64,000 nucleotides of DNA from Amaranthus tricolor (lineage: Eukaryota > Streptophyta > Magnoliopsida > Caryophyllales > Amaranthaceae): positions 27,032,606-27,096,605 of the forward strand of contig NC_080048.1 of the NCBI RefSeq assembly GCF_026212465.1. The letters run 5' to 3'. Shown here in pieces: positions 38,751 to 52,556 of the stretch; position 1 is the first letter of the stretch, and every line of letters begins with the position of its first letter. Position numbers and translations under genes: made by a program. The notes under the pieces were generated by a model, which had not been told where the DNA came from, did no database searches, and saw only the letters and a list, made by a program, of their open reading frames with translations.

Positions 38751-40858
38751 TGCTTTTGTGGACCCTAATATATAATGGTGTATCAAATATTGAACTCTTT
38801 TACTTGAAAATTATAAAACTAACCGATCTTTGATTTTTTTTTTTCTTTTTAAATCTATGCTAATGATTTTGCTTGTAGACTTGGAAGTTGGAATTCACTT
38901 GATTAAACTCGATCAAATTCTCAATATGTTAAAAAACAATTAGTTTTTGCAACTTTTTTTAATTATATTGGATTGTATAATTAATAGGAGGTATGGGTGG
39001 TCATGGAAGGTGAATATAGTTTTGCATGGGAGAGTGATTTTGGAAAAGGTACCCACTTAGCGAGAAGCTACCGAGATCACTACTTCACCTTCCCTTTACT
39101 TCAAAATATTTCATGAGCTAATGGATGATTTCTTGAAACACAACTTCACTGTTTTGAGCTCTTCAGCAGTCAAACGATCAGAAGAGTCTTGACATCTCTG
39201 AGAGCTATCTTTCTTGCACACTACCAACCTTCCGATATCATTTGCACTTCCTGTGAATCAGTTGATGTTTGTACTGGTTTTCGGTCCTGATTGTTGACAA
39301 TTAGTCATTAATTCTGATTTAGTCAGTGTGTTTGATTTAGTCTAAGACAGTTATGTTATTTTTCAGAGTAGTGCATATTGGTCAGTTAATGATCCTAATT
39401 CCTAGTTATGGCATTTGATAGGTTGTGTTAGTAGCCTAATTTCTGGCTTTGTTAGTTTATTTATTTTGGTAATTAGATGTATTATGTTGTAGTGAAAAAC
39501 ATAAGTTTCTTTTATAATTCCTGTGCCTTATACTATATCTGTTAGTACTCTTACATTTCAGTTTTCTGTTCTGTCAGTTAGGTACTCCTACAATTGGGTG
39601 TATAGTTATATTTGGATAAGTGCGACCAAAGAGATACAAATGCATGTCTATATTTGGCTTTTCTTAGGATGTTGATTATGCTTGCTGTAGAAAGTTGACT
39701 CATGAAGCTAATGATGTATATCTTAAGTGTTAGCACTCATTTCTTGTCCTTTTTGGTCTTGTTTGTTCTATTCAATAGGAAAATTAAGTGTAAGATTGGA
39801 GCTGATGAATTTTTTATCACTTGTGTGATGTTTTTTGTTGCTTCTATGTTTTTTCCACTTTTGGCATTTATAGTTTTGGTGTTTGATTTGGGAGATAATT
39901 TTTGAATTTTTGGTGTCACTTGGTAGCATAAGACTCAATTGTTTCTAGTGAATTGGCATCTTTCATCCAATTTGTTATGACTTATGATGGTTGGATTTTA
40001 CCACATAGTCTATTGTAGGATATCTACTTTGTTTTTTGTTGGTGTTTATCTTTGGGCGTGAATTGACTTATTTGAAAATTTTTTTCTACTTTATGTCGCA
40101 TTTAAAATATTGAATGATGCCTTCAAAATCATTGGTGGATTTAGAATAAATATTTTAGTTGTAATAAATTTTACCCTTCATGTTGTATTGATTTACGTTC
40201 TACTTCTTATGTGATGATGCCTCCTTATATGAGAAACTTCCTTAGGTTGTTGTAATGACACATGTTTGATGATTAACAAGAAAAATGAGATTCTGCGTGA
40301 CCTTCCTTTGGTCCTTCATATAGATTATGATTTATTCTTACTATGTGTTTAGATAATCAAGCTTAGCTCTTGCGTCAAGAGTAGTACTAAATTCCTATTG
40401 AAGTTCATATCTTTTATTGCATGACTTACTTCCCTTTTATCCAAGAATCCTCAAGCTCTTTATTCAATCAAATATCCCCGAATTCCCTTGAATATAATTG
40501 CCTACTTTAATTCTCTTATGAATCGTTTTCGGGGGCTATTTACAGGGTTTGACTTGGTCTTTGATTGGATTATAGTAAATGAAAATTGTAAACTCTGTTT
40601 TCCATCACATCTTTGCTTTAATCCTTTAAAGGAATTTGTTGACTACTTTTGTCAATCGGAAATGACCTCATTTCTGTCACAAGGCTTGATTGTATACATC
40701 TGACACTTTAGAGGTTATCAAATGTTGCTGATCACTTGAGTGCCATGAACAAACTGTTACTATTTGATGGGGAACTATCATGAATATGGGATATGTTGTG
40801 CAGAATGTTGGTTGATTCTTATAATGAACCATTTTGAACTTTACGTACTTCTTTTCAG
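38751..40858 (+). other. Upstream region of the transporter gene
   Basis: No coding sequence was recognised. It ends in a pyrimidine tract and CTTTTCAG directly before the start codon. This suggests that much of it is a 5' UTR intron whose leader exon lies further upstream. Confidence 0.4.
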
Positions 40859-42713
40859 ATGTCCGGCGACCTCGAGAATCCAAAGTCCACTGAAGTGAAT
40901 AAAAATGTAGATGCAACTGGTTCCTCTGGAACTGAAGTACGAGTGACATGGTATGGTTTCTTGATGCAACAGGCATCAGTATATGGAGTAGCTGCTGGCT
41001 ATTGCCTGTCGGCATCTTTGCTCTCAATCATCAACAAATGGGCTGTAATGAAATTCCCTGTTATGAATAAGCATGTGTGACTTGAGTGCACATTAAAGGA
41101 TGAATTCATGTGTGTGACTCTTGGTTGATGGAAACTAAGTGGGTGTAATTATGTGGAGAGTATTCATGAAGAATTATAGGTGTTAATGAAGAATAATGAA
41201 GAAAATGAAAGGGTTTGATTTATTGTATGCTCGATCAAAATTCTGACAGAGGAAGCAGTATGGTCGCTCGACCGAGCGAGTCATTTTGGTAGGTCGAGCG
41301 GTCAGACAGAATGCTCCAGAATGTAGCTGATGCTCGCTCGACCGAGCGAACTCTCTGATCCGGTCGAGCGCAGTCTCTGATATGCATGGGATGCTTGTAT
41401 TCGACCTTTCAAATCCTTAGAGTTATTTCATAGTATTCATTACTCAACATTAACTATGTATTCAAGTGAGCTATTCATATTCATGTACCTAGTACTATAA
41501 ATAGAGCTCTCATACTCACACATCAAACACAATAAAACACAACCCCTAAGCCAAACACATAGCCTTTTGTTTGTTATCTCTTTCTCAATTATAATTCTTC
41601 ATTAAGAAGTGCTGTTTGTATTCTTTTGATATAATATAAACAGAAACTACACACCACGGAGGACGTAGCCATCATTGGGTGAACCTCCTTAAATCTTTGT
41701 GTCCTTTTTAGTTACATTGTCAAACTTTGTTTTGTTCGTTGTTGTTTGTTCTTAGCATCATAACGATATTGGCACACATTTCATTCCCGTATCCTGGTGC
41801 ACTAACTGCACTGCAGTATTTCACCAGTGCTGCAGGCGTTTTAGTTTGTGGCTGGCTAAAGTGGGTAGAACATGACCGCCTTGACCTTATGACCATGTGG
41901 CGGTTCCTTCCTGCTGCAATTATCTTCTATCTCTCTCTTTTCACCAATAGTGAGCTCCTCCTCCATGCGAATGTAGACACATTCATTGTTTTCTGCTCGG
42001 TAGTCCCCATCTTTGTTGCCATTGGAGAGACCTTCTTTCTGCATCAGCCATGGCCATCGGTCAAAACTTGGGCCTCACTTGCCACTATCTTTGGTGGGAG
42101 TGTCCTATATGTGATCATCGATTATCAGTTCACAGTGATGGCTTACAGCTGGGCTTTAGCTTACCTAGTTAGCATGTCTATTGATTTTGTTTACATAAAA
42201 CATGTGGTTATGACCATTGGTTTGAACACATGGGGCTTAGTCTTGTACAACAATCTTGAAGCTCTTCTACTCTTTCCACTAGAGCTGTTTATAATGGGCG
42301 AGCTGAAGAAAATAAAACATGAGATAGCTGAGGAGTCTGATTGGTATTCATTTGGCGTCATCCTGCCCGTGGCTTTGTCATGCTTGTTTGGACTTTCGAT
42401 CTCTTTCTTTGGCTTCTCTTGCCGACAAGCTATCTCCGCCACAGGCTTTACAGTTCTTGGAATAGTTAACAAGTTATTAACCGTTGTTATCAACCTTATA
42501 ATCTGGGATAAACATTCAACTCTTGTCGGAACAGTTGGTCTTCTTATCTGTATGTCGGGTGGTGTTATGTATCAGCAGTCTTCAAGCAAACCAAAGCCCG
42601 TGAAAGCCACAGAGCCACATGAAAGCCAAGAGGAAGAACAAAAACTGTTGGAGATGCAGAACAATAAAGAAGATCATAACAATTTAGAGTCAAGTTCCAA
42701 AGTAGAAGAATAA
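40859..42713 (+). pseudogene. GONST3: Golgi GDP-sugar transporter (GONST3/GGLT1-like), split by a solo LTR
   Basis: Coding parts are 40859-41058 and 41789-42713. Leaving out the insert and one TSD copy gives exactly 375 codons including the stop, close to the roughly 370 residues of the Arabidopsis GONST3 protein. The protein is a nucleotide-sugar transporter of the TPT/NST family with about ten membrane helices. Arabidopsis GONST3 (GGLT1) imports GDP-L-galactose into the Golgi for pectin RG-II. Visible blocks: AAGYCLSASLLSIINKWAVM, PGALTALQYFTSA, YLSLFTNSELLLHANVDTF, WALAYLVSMSIDFVYIKHVV and the C-terminal GVVNK-like GIVNKLLTVVINL. A charged, Glu/Lys-rich tail faces the cytosol. FCS replaces the usual FRS after TFIV. 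The insertion puts a stop codon nine codons after the break, so the allele is probably null unless the LTR is spliced out. Confidence 0.8.
41059..41783 (+). mobile_element. Solo LTR (copia-like), 725 bp, TSD TTCCC, inside the transporter exon
   Basis: It runs from TGTTATGAATAAG to CACATTTCA and is flanked by TTCCC at 41054-41058 and 41784-41788. Near the 3' side are ACCACGGAGGACGTAGCC and TGAACCTCCTTAAATC, words typical of the transcribed end of many plant copia LTRs. A TATA-like region (CTATAAATAGAGCTC, 41495-41509) fits an LTR promoter on the plus strand. It also has two identical 16-bp palindromes, TCGCTCGACCGAGCGA, at 41264 and 41334, exactly 70 bp apart. Confidence 0.85.
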
Positions 42714-43917
42714 TAAGACTTTTTTGTTGCTCAAGGACTGTACTCTCTATTGCCACGCGAAGAGATCATAAAATCTTCATGGAAAGATCAGATGCATTTT
42801 GAGGTAAAAATGCAGTGCCAATCGTTAGGCATTTTTTTGTCGATTACAATTGGCAAGCAGTGTATTGTTCTTGTAATTTGCCTGGCCGAGACTTTACCGT
42901 TTCAACTACCATATAGAAGAAACCTATTCATTCCAGAATCTTATTCTTTGAATGTCCAGTTTTGCTAATTGCAGAACACCAAGTTGAAATTGTACTGACT
43001 GTAGAACAGCAAGTCAAAATTATGCAGTGAAATTAACTAAACTAATGAGTCGGAACTTGGAAGGAACCATATCATCTCTTTCAAAGACTTGTACTCTCTG
43101 TCCTAATTTATTGCTACAAATGATATTTTATTAATTTTATTGCTTACTAATACTAGCATGTATGTTGCTTGTTTTGAGGTTGTCTCATCGAGAGACGATC
43201 TCTCATTAGAGTAACTCATGATATTTTGTTGCTTTTATAGGTTAGGTTTGGATTTTGATTTGGAATATTCGTTAGAACAAACCAAAAAAACTTTTCTTTC
43301 ACATTTTGATCATAATTTGTTATTAGATAAACTACAAAAATTAATTGAGGAATTTCAATCCAATTAAAATTTACTCTACAATGCACTAAATTTTATATTA
43401 ATCATATCTCACTAAGATTTCCAACGTATCAAATCTATTCAATATAAAATTTCAAATTAATTAAATTTGAAACTATTCCTACAATTACCTTAATTAAAAT
43501 GTAAATTTGGAGCCAACAAATGAAAAACTTAAAGAGTATCTTGCTACAATTTAGATTTAGAGTTAAAAAATGAAAAAATTTTGAGAGTGCAAATCCTTTT
43601 CATTGAAATTGCATCATTTTTAATTTTAGTTCGTCCCACTTAATTTGCATTATTTTTATTTTTGGATAATGACCTACCACTTTCTTTTGATTTCATCCCA
43701 ATATTTTAACTCTCTTTTAATTTCATCAACACAATTTATTCTCTTTCTTTATTTATTATCACTTTCTTAAATATAAACCAATTTTTCTTTAATGCAAATC
43801 AAAGAGGACAAAATAGTAAATATTAATAGTCTGCACTTGGCCATTTGCTGTCTAACTTGCAACCTATAATATTACTGTTTGACAAAAAATAGTCCTAGTC
43901 ATATTCAGAATCGTCAT
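42714..43917 (+). other. 3' flank of the transporter gene
   Basis: The first few hundred bases should be the 3' UTR. Beyond about 43100 the sequence is AT-rich and nothing was recognised. Confidence 0.4.
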
Positions 43918-44102
43918 TAGAGATGTTCATTCGAGTCATCAGGTCCATTTCGAATCAGGTGTTTCGGATCGGTTAAAAATCAGATTTTGTGTCCACATTG
44001 ATTTTTATATAACCATAAATTTATTTTTAAGTCAGGTCAAATCGAGTTCGATTATAAAGTCAGGTAAATATTGGGTCATTGGGTCTGTTTTGCACACCTT
44101 TA
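43918..44102. mobile_element. hAT-type MITE, 185 bp
   Basis: The ends TAGAGATGTTCA and (inverted) TAAAGGTGTGCA match at most positions. ATCGTCAT occurs on the left side (43910-43917) and again 2 bp after the right end (44105-44112), consistent with an 8-bp target duplication with a slip. The interior is rich in GGTC/GGGTC words, as in common plant hAT MITEs. Confidence 0.45.
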
Positions 44103-45114
44103 TCATCGTCATAGTCATACTTACAGTTAGTTGTGAGAATACAATTTGTTATTTTGAATAATTTTAAATACATAACTTTTTGTTTATTAAGTTTATGATT
44201 ATTTGATTTAATTTATTAATTAAACTTCAATAGTAATATGACAAAAATAAATTGAAGATCAATCAGAAAAATTGAATAGAAATGACAGTGATTAAATTCT
44301 AAATCAAAATATCAGTCTATTGTAAAATATTAATTTAAATATTTTTGAAAAATAACATATTACATAGAATTTTTTTCTAATATAACCAGTAAAGGAAATG
44401 AAAATGAGCATTTAAATTAAAAAGTAATACAATGAATTCCAAGTGAAAATGAAAGTTACCACAAACCTAAAAAAGGCAGCAATGAATTACTTTTCTCTCT
44501 CGTAGATTTGACTGAAAAAAAAATTTGTTTGTTGTTACTTGTTAGTCAAATTATGGTTTATTTGTTTAATTTTTGAATCTTCCATATTTATTTTTATAAA
44601 TGCAATTTTGTTTTCTACTAATACCATAGTACTGAATTATCAACGTTTTGTAAACAACTATCAAAGTACTAAATACTACTTAATACGCCAATTTTTTTTT
44701 TTGAAAACTACTTAAAACGAAAGATGTATAGGTAAATAACGATTATTTATGAAAGTAGTAAATCACACTTATGTGTCTTAATTTTGTAGGAGGGGTTTTG
44801 AGAATTTATTTTATCTTTTTTCTTATTTTGTTTATTTTAATAGTATATATTTTGTTTTTTTGGTTATCTGCAAATAACTGTTATTGTTTAGAATTTTCTA
44901 CTTAAAAACACCACTTTCTTCAATACTAAATTTTTTTATTAAGTAGCATTTCAACTAAAATTACGACAAACGTGAGTACTCTTGCAACATACTCTTACGA
45001 CATATACTCTCTACTTTCCCGTGTAATGAAAATCATCTATAATTTGCCCCATTACATTGCTTTATATGTGAAGATACATCAATAAAAGTAAATATTCTAC
45101 CACAAAAATAAACA
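44103..45114. other. AT-rich spacer, nothing recognised
   Basis: No coding or repeat structure was identified before the target-site duplication of the large gypsy element. Confidence 0.4.
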
Positions 45115-45119
45115 ATCAT

Positions 45120-45770
45120 TGTCATGGTATCACCTACCTAACTTATTTATTTATTTAAATTAGTAACGATATATTACCTAAATACCCTTTGACCTTTTGT
45201 GTTGACTTTGACTTTCGGTCAATGGGTCTTTTTCTGAATTCCCCATCTTCCTTAAGAGGCCCATAGGCTAGTTACCTCCAAATACCCTAACCTCCCTCCA
45301 GCAAAATAACCTCCTGTTTGACCCAACCTCCCACACTCCCTCATTGCTTGGTTATCCTTCTTTCAAGGCTGGTAACTGCCCATTACTCCCATGACAATCC
45401 ACTTCTTCTTAGAAATAACCTCCTTCTTTACCACCATAAATAGAGGCCACCATCAGAAGGAAAGGAGCATCTAAAAATAATCCTCTTAAGTATCCTTACT
45501 CATACTCCACTTCATTAGCCTACCGAACTTCCAGTAATATCAACCCCGACATCTTCTTGCATTCAGTTTATAATCATCTACTCAATAATCTTATATCAAC
45601 GTTCTAACTTGAGCGTCGGAGGGGTTTTCCGGGAGATCAACCCCGGACAAGGCTAACGTGTTGTTTTGCAAGAATTCAAGTCGCTTCCTTCCACGAATCA
45701 CCGCTCTTGATAACTCTTCTACTAACGGTATTTCAAGTATTTCCCACTTCCTCGTTTCATTACCGAAATA
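45120..45770 (+). repeat. 5' LTR of the Tat element
   Basis: It starts TGTCATGGTATCACC and ends CCGAAATA, where the 3' LTR has CCGAAACA; the terminal CA has mutated to TA. It is 651 bp. A TATA-like CCATAAATAGAGG at 45433-45445 is the likely promoter. Confidence 0.93.
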
Positions 45771-45773
45771 GTT

Positions 45774-45791
45774 TGGCGCCGTCTGTGGGGA
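45774..45791 (+). promoter_or_regulatory. Primer-binding site of the Tat element
   Basis: TGGCGCCGTCTGTGGGGA lies 3 bases after the LTR. The first eight bases complement a tRNA ending CGGCGCCA, as in Asp-type PBSs of Athila/Tat elements. Confidence 0.8.
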
Positions 45792-45805
45792 GAGAATAAG
45801 AAGTC

Positions 45806-47710
45806 ATGGCTCCTAAGAAAAATCCGACTCAAACCGCCACCGTGCACAGCACAGATACAGACACTTCCGCAGGTCACGCTAATAATCAAGCCGTGACTTG
45901 TCGTGATCTGGACATGCTAGCACGAAACCTCACTGCCGCTTTCTCTGAACAACTCCGCGCCGTCATAAATAATACTCCTACTCAACAACGAGTGTTAGAA
46001 GACATGGCGGACCAAATAAAAAACTTGCAGGAACGAATCGAACCCCATCAAGAGATATCAAAGTCTCATGAATCTCAAAATGGGAACTCAAGGACTTCCC
46101 ACTCTAGTAGACGCAATAAGAGGAGGCGAGAGAGATCCAGGATCCTCACAAGCCTCCACAAGACGGATCCACAAGATGACGAATCTAAAACCGCCTCTCA
46201 AGACGCCCGTACCTTCCTAGAAAGCAAGAAACAAAGGGCGTCTGAAAGCGTCCAATCGCTGGTGGATAAAAGGAAGGAAGAAAGAAAGAAGGCACAAGTC
46301 GCGGGATCTAGCCGCCACATTACTATGCCTTGGAATGAGGCCGGCAAAAGTAGCCTTCCTGAAAATCTCATGCCAATAATCTCTCCACTGGCTCCGGAGA
46401 TACTGAATATTCCCAACACCGGGAAAATAAAGATCCCAAACATGGCGGCCTTCGATGGGACATCCTGCCCAGAGGAACACCTGATGGCCTACAAGAACCT
46501 GATGCTGCTGTATACCACTGACCCGTTATTGTGGTGCAAGTTCTTCCCAACTACTCTTACGGGAGTAGCTCTGACGTGGTATACCTCCCTTCCAGGAGGA
46601 AGTATCCACAACTTTGCCCAATTGGAAGGCAAGTTACTGGGTCATTTTGTAGCATCAAGAAGACAGGAAAAATCAAACTTCCATCTGCTCAGCATCACGC
46701 AATTGGAAGGAGAGTCCATATCATCCTATTTAAAAAAGTTTCATGAGGCGGTACTAGAAGTAACTGATTTGGAAGAATCGGTTGCATTAAACGCCCTGAT
46801 CAACGGAATGAAAGCTCAGAGGCTGAAGTTCCAGTTTGTCGAGAGCCAAGTGAAGACATACGCGGAGGCCATAAAGCAATGCCAAAGTTATGTTATGGCC
46901 TCCGAAATATGTCAGGCACATGATCCCAAGAAACGGAGGTCAGATAAGAAGGATCTCACGGCCAATCATTCCTCTAGGAGCAGAGAGGAACAGTCATCAA
47001 GGAGGGAAAAAAATTTCTTGTCGCGCCGTCCAGAACCTCCGTCAGGTATGGGACCTCCAAGACCCAGACACGTATATGTCGCTGAAGGGGAGCCCAGGAC
47101 GCGGAATTTATTAGATGGCGGCAACGATCCGCTGTTCAATCGGAACAGGAAGGACATATTCTTCGCCATCAGGGATCAATTGCCAACTCCACATCCTACT
47201 GCCACCCCCTCTGATAGACACAACTATAATCTGTGGTGTGATTACCACAAAGAGCACTGCCACACTTTGGCCCAATGCCGCGAACTCAAACGTATCCTAC
47301 ATCAATTGGCCAATGAGGGAAAATTGTCCAGGTTCATCAACCGGAAAGACTACGATGCTGGAAGAGAAGCAGAAAGGAGGCCATGGAATCAAAGACGCAG
47401 ATCCCCCAAAAGGGATGAGGCCAGGCGCAAAAGTTCCAACACTCAAGGAACTATCAACATGATTTTCGGAGGATACACTGAAGAATATCCCACCATCCGC
47501 GCTGCCAGAAATAGTGTCCACACTCTGCTAAAAGGGCCCCCGAAAGCCTCATCAAGTGGACCAATCATGAGGTTTGATGCCACGACCTCCCAAACGCTGC
47601 AACAATCCCATACTGACCCTCTGGTGGTCACCCTCAAAATTAGGCAAATGAAAGTCAAGAGGGTACTCGTAGATACCGGGAGCACTTACAACCCCTTGAC
47701 AAACCGCTGA
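45806..47710 (+). CDS. gag and start of protease of the Tat element
   Basis: This is a 634-codon frame with ATG 15 bases after the PBS. A charged, Arg/Ser-rich N-terminus leads to the gag core at about residues 190-370 (FDGTSCPEEHLMAYKNLM, ALTWYTSLPGGSI, LLSITQLEGESISSYLKKF). A CCHC-like knuckle (CDYHKEHCHTLAQC, about 47234-47275) has Cys in place of the usual Gly before the His. The protease box VLVDTGS lies at 47663-47683. The frame stops at a TGA soon afterwards (47708-47710), which separates protease from RT and is a defect compared with a continuous gag-pol. Gag packages the RNA into particles; the protease would cleave the polyprotein. Confidence 0.85.
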   Translation: MAPKKNPTQTATVHSTDTDTSAGHANNQAVTCRDLDMLARNLTAAFSEQLRAVINNTPTQQRVLEDMADQIKNLQERIEPHQEISKSHESQNGNSRTSHSSRRNKRRRERSRILTSLHKTDPQDDESKTASQDARTFLESKKQRASESVQSLVDKRKEERKKAQVAGSSRHITMPWNEAGKSSLPENLMPIISPLAPEILNIPNTGKIKIPNMAAFDGTSCPEEHLMAYKNLMLLYTTDPLLWCKFFPTTLTGVALTWYTSLPGGSIHNFAQLEGKLLGHFVASRRQEKSNFHLLSITQLEGESISSYLKKFHEAVLEVTDLEESVALNALINGMKAQRLKFQFVESQVKTYAEAIKQCQSYVMASEICQAHDPKKRRSDKKDLTANHSSRSREEQSSRREKNFLSRRPEPPSGMGPPRPRHVYVAEGEPRTRNLLDGGNDPLFNRNRKDIFFAIRDQLPTPHPTATPSDRHNYNLWCDYHKEHCHTLAQCRELKRILHQLANEGKLSRFINRKDYDAGREAERRPWNQRRRSPKRDEARRKSSNTQGTINMIFGGYTEEYPTIRAARNSVHTLLKGPPKASSSGPIMRFDATTSQTLQQSHTDPLVVTLKIRQMKVKRVLVDTGSTYNPLTNR

Positions 47711-48547
47711 TTGAGTTTGGGGGAAGTCAAGTCATTCCACTAGGCACGATCATTCTCCCCGTGCGGGTGGGGGAAAGAAATGAACGCAAAACCATGCCCA
47801 TACGATTCACGGTGGTGGATCTCACCTTTCCCTACAACGCTATCATGGGGCTTCTGCTCATCAACAAAATCAAAGCCGCGATCTTCCCTCATCAACTCTT
47901 GCTACAATTCGAGCGGGATGATGGACAAGTGGGTATCCTCAAAGGGGATCAGGTGACGGCACGCCAATGCCTCATCAACACCTTAAAACGAGGAGCTTCC
48001 ATCACCCCCTCCAAAAGGGAAAGGGAAGAAGAGTCCTCTACTGTCATGAGCGTGTATCTGGAGAATCTCAACCCGCACGAAAGGCCTCGCCCTGTAGAAC
48101 GATATGAGGAGGTGGACATATTCAAAGGAAAATGCCTCAAAATAGGGAAAAACCTCCCTGGCCCGGTTAGGCAAGATATCATGGCCACCCTTACTGAGTT
48201 CCGCGACGTCTTTGCTTTTTCCACGGAAGAAATGCCTAGCATCCCTATAAACATCATGTGCCATAAACTAGATATAAAACCAGGCTACAAACCCGTGAAG
48301 CAAAAGCTGCGACATCAAGGAAGGGAGTGGATAGAGGCCGCCCAAGAAAAAGTGGAGAAATTGCTGAGAGCTGGATTCATCAAAGAATGCAAATACTCCG
48401 ATTGGCTCTCAAACGTCGTCCTCGTGAAAAAATCAAACGACAAGTGGAGGATGTGCGTTGACTTCACGGATCTGAACAAAGCCTGCCCAAAGGACGATTA
48501 TCCTCTTCCTAAGATAGATCGTTTGGTAGATTCCACAGCAGGCCACG
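47711..48547 (+). pseudogene. Protease end and RT N-terminal part of the Tat element
   Basis: The open stretch from 47761 carries the protease-RT linker and the start of RT: HKLDIKPGYKPVKQK, LLRAGFIKECKYSDWLSNVV, WRMCVDFTDLNKACPKDDYP, then PKIDRLVD. These are RT blocks 1-2 with the catalytic-side VDF-DLNKACPKD. The frame is cut at 48547 by a solo LTR. Its continuation lies at 50039-50106 and from 52557. Confidence 0.85.
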
Positions 48548-50033
48548 TGTTGGACCTCTTGAGTTTTGATGATGACTACACTTTAGCAAATATGTGTTTA
48601 GAGATTTTGTGCAGGTCGATATCCGATTAATTGTGATTGTTGATAGTACCTATGGCTTAGTTCATGGGAATATACATGTCAAAAGGTTTCAAGAGATGTT
48701 AGAAGAGTATATCACGTGGGATGTAAAATGGAGACAGGAAGTCTACTGTTCCCAGGTTTGATGTTCTAGCAAGTTGGAATTTGGAGACAGCGCAGTGTTC
48801 CCAAACTGAAGTCAATTTACGTTAGCTAATAAATTCTATCTTTTATTTTTTTTTTTAGTTAATGTATTTAAATTAATTGGTTGCATTAGTTTATTAAAGT
48901 TAATTGGCAAAAAGAATTTCTAAAATTCCTCACGTGTGGGTTTCAAGATTAATTCCTTATTTTTAGGAGATAAACTTGGATCTACTAAAAAGTAGGAACA
49001 GCAGTTAGGTCTTAATTATTTTTGGATTTTCTGAAATATAATAAAAATAATCTTTTCCTAAAAATAGTAAAAATAACCATTTTCTAAGAATTAGTCAAAA
49101 GATAACCGTTTTTAGAATTAGTCAAAAGATAACCGTTTTACCAAAACCGTTTTCTAAATATAGCATGAAGTTCCAGCCATTAATTTGGGGAACAGGAATT
49201 ACTACTGAAGAAACTGCTACTTTAGGGAACAGCGGTTATTAAGGAACAGTGGTTATCAGGGTATAGCGGTTACTGATTGCCTTAACCGTTTGTTTGATTT
49301 ATTCAAAGGCTGAAGTATTAACCGTTTTGTGATTCATTCAGCATCATTCATTGATCCATGACTAAGGATAATGGGTTGGAATATTTTTCTATTTTTAGAA
49401 ATTTATTTTATTATAAATAAGCTAACTAGCTCGGTTTTTCAAAAAAAAAAAAAAAAAAACGCATGCTTTGAGAGAAAAATAATTTTTGCGTTTGATTTTG
49501 AAATTCTACAAGGAATATTTTGTGTTTTTAAATTGCCAATTAATTCATAATATTTACTTGTGCAACTCTTTGATTTATTTTAGAGAATTTCTATCATTTT
49601 TGTAAGGGATTTTGAGAGTTTATGTAATTAGACTCGAGTGAGTCTAAGGGGGAAGTTAGATAGCTTTTAGTGAAGCTAGAGAGGATTAGCTTATTGTAAA
49701 GCTAAGTTTGTTGCTTTGAGTAAAGCAATTAGAGAGTGAAGAGTTGGCCTAGTTGTTTCGCTTCGAGTGAAGTAAGGTGTTTATTGTAATTGTAACTAAT
49801 TGCCTTAAACATAGTGAAGTTGTTAGAAATCCCAAGTGGTCGTGGTTTTTCCTTTTGTTTAGGCCCAAAAGGTTTCCACGTAAAATCGTGTGTCTCTCTT
49901 ATTATTTTGCTCTTAGTTTAAGCTTTATTTATTTTGAATAATTCCGCAAAAACAGGGCACAATCGCTTAAACTTGCAACAACAACAATTCACCCCCCCTC
50001 TTGTTGCTGTTCCCGTTCCTAATTGAATCAACA
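48548..50033 (+). mobile_element. Solo LTR (copia, SIRE/Maximus-like), 1,486 bp, TSD CCACG
   Basis: It runs from TGTTGGACCTC to TTGAATCAACA, flanked by CCACG at 48543-48547 and 50034-50038. Near its end is AATTCACCCCCCCTCTTGTT, a C-run common at the 3' side of SIRE/Maximus LTRs. No internal coding sequence is present. A (A)18 run lies at 49440. Confidence 0.85.
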
Positions 50034-50038
50034 CCACG

Positions 50039-50106
50039 CTCTACTGAGTTTCATGGATGCTAATGCCGGCTACCATCAGATTCCCTTGGCCACAGAAGAC
50101 CAGCCA
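50039..50106 (+). pseudogene. RT fragment of the Tat element stranded between two solo LTRs
   Basis: It encodes ALLSFMDANAGYHQIPLATE and a few more residues, the RT block with the first catalytic Asp (FMDANAGYHQI). Only 68-73 bp of host element remains between the two nested LTRs. Confidence 0.9.
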
Positions 50107-50111
50107 CATAC

Positions 50112-52551
<2,440 letters not shown>

Positions 52552-52556
52552 CATAC

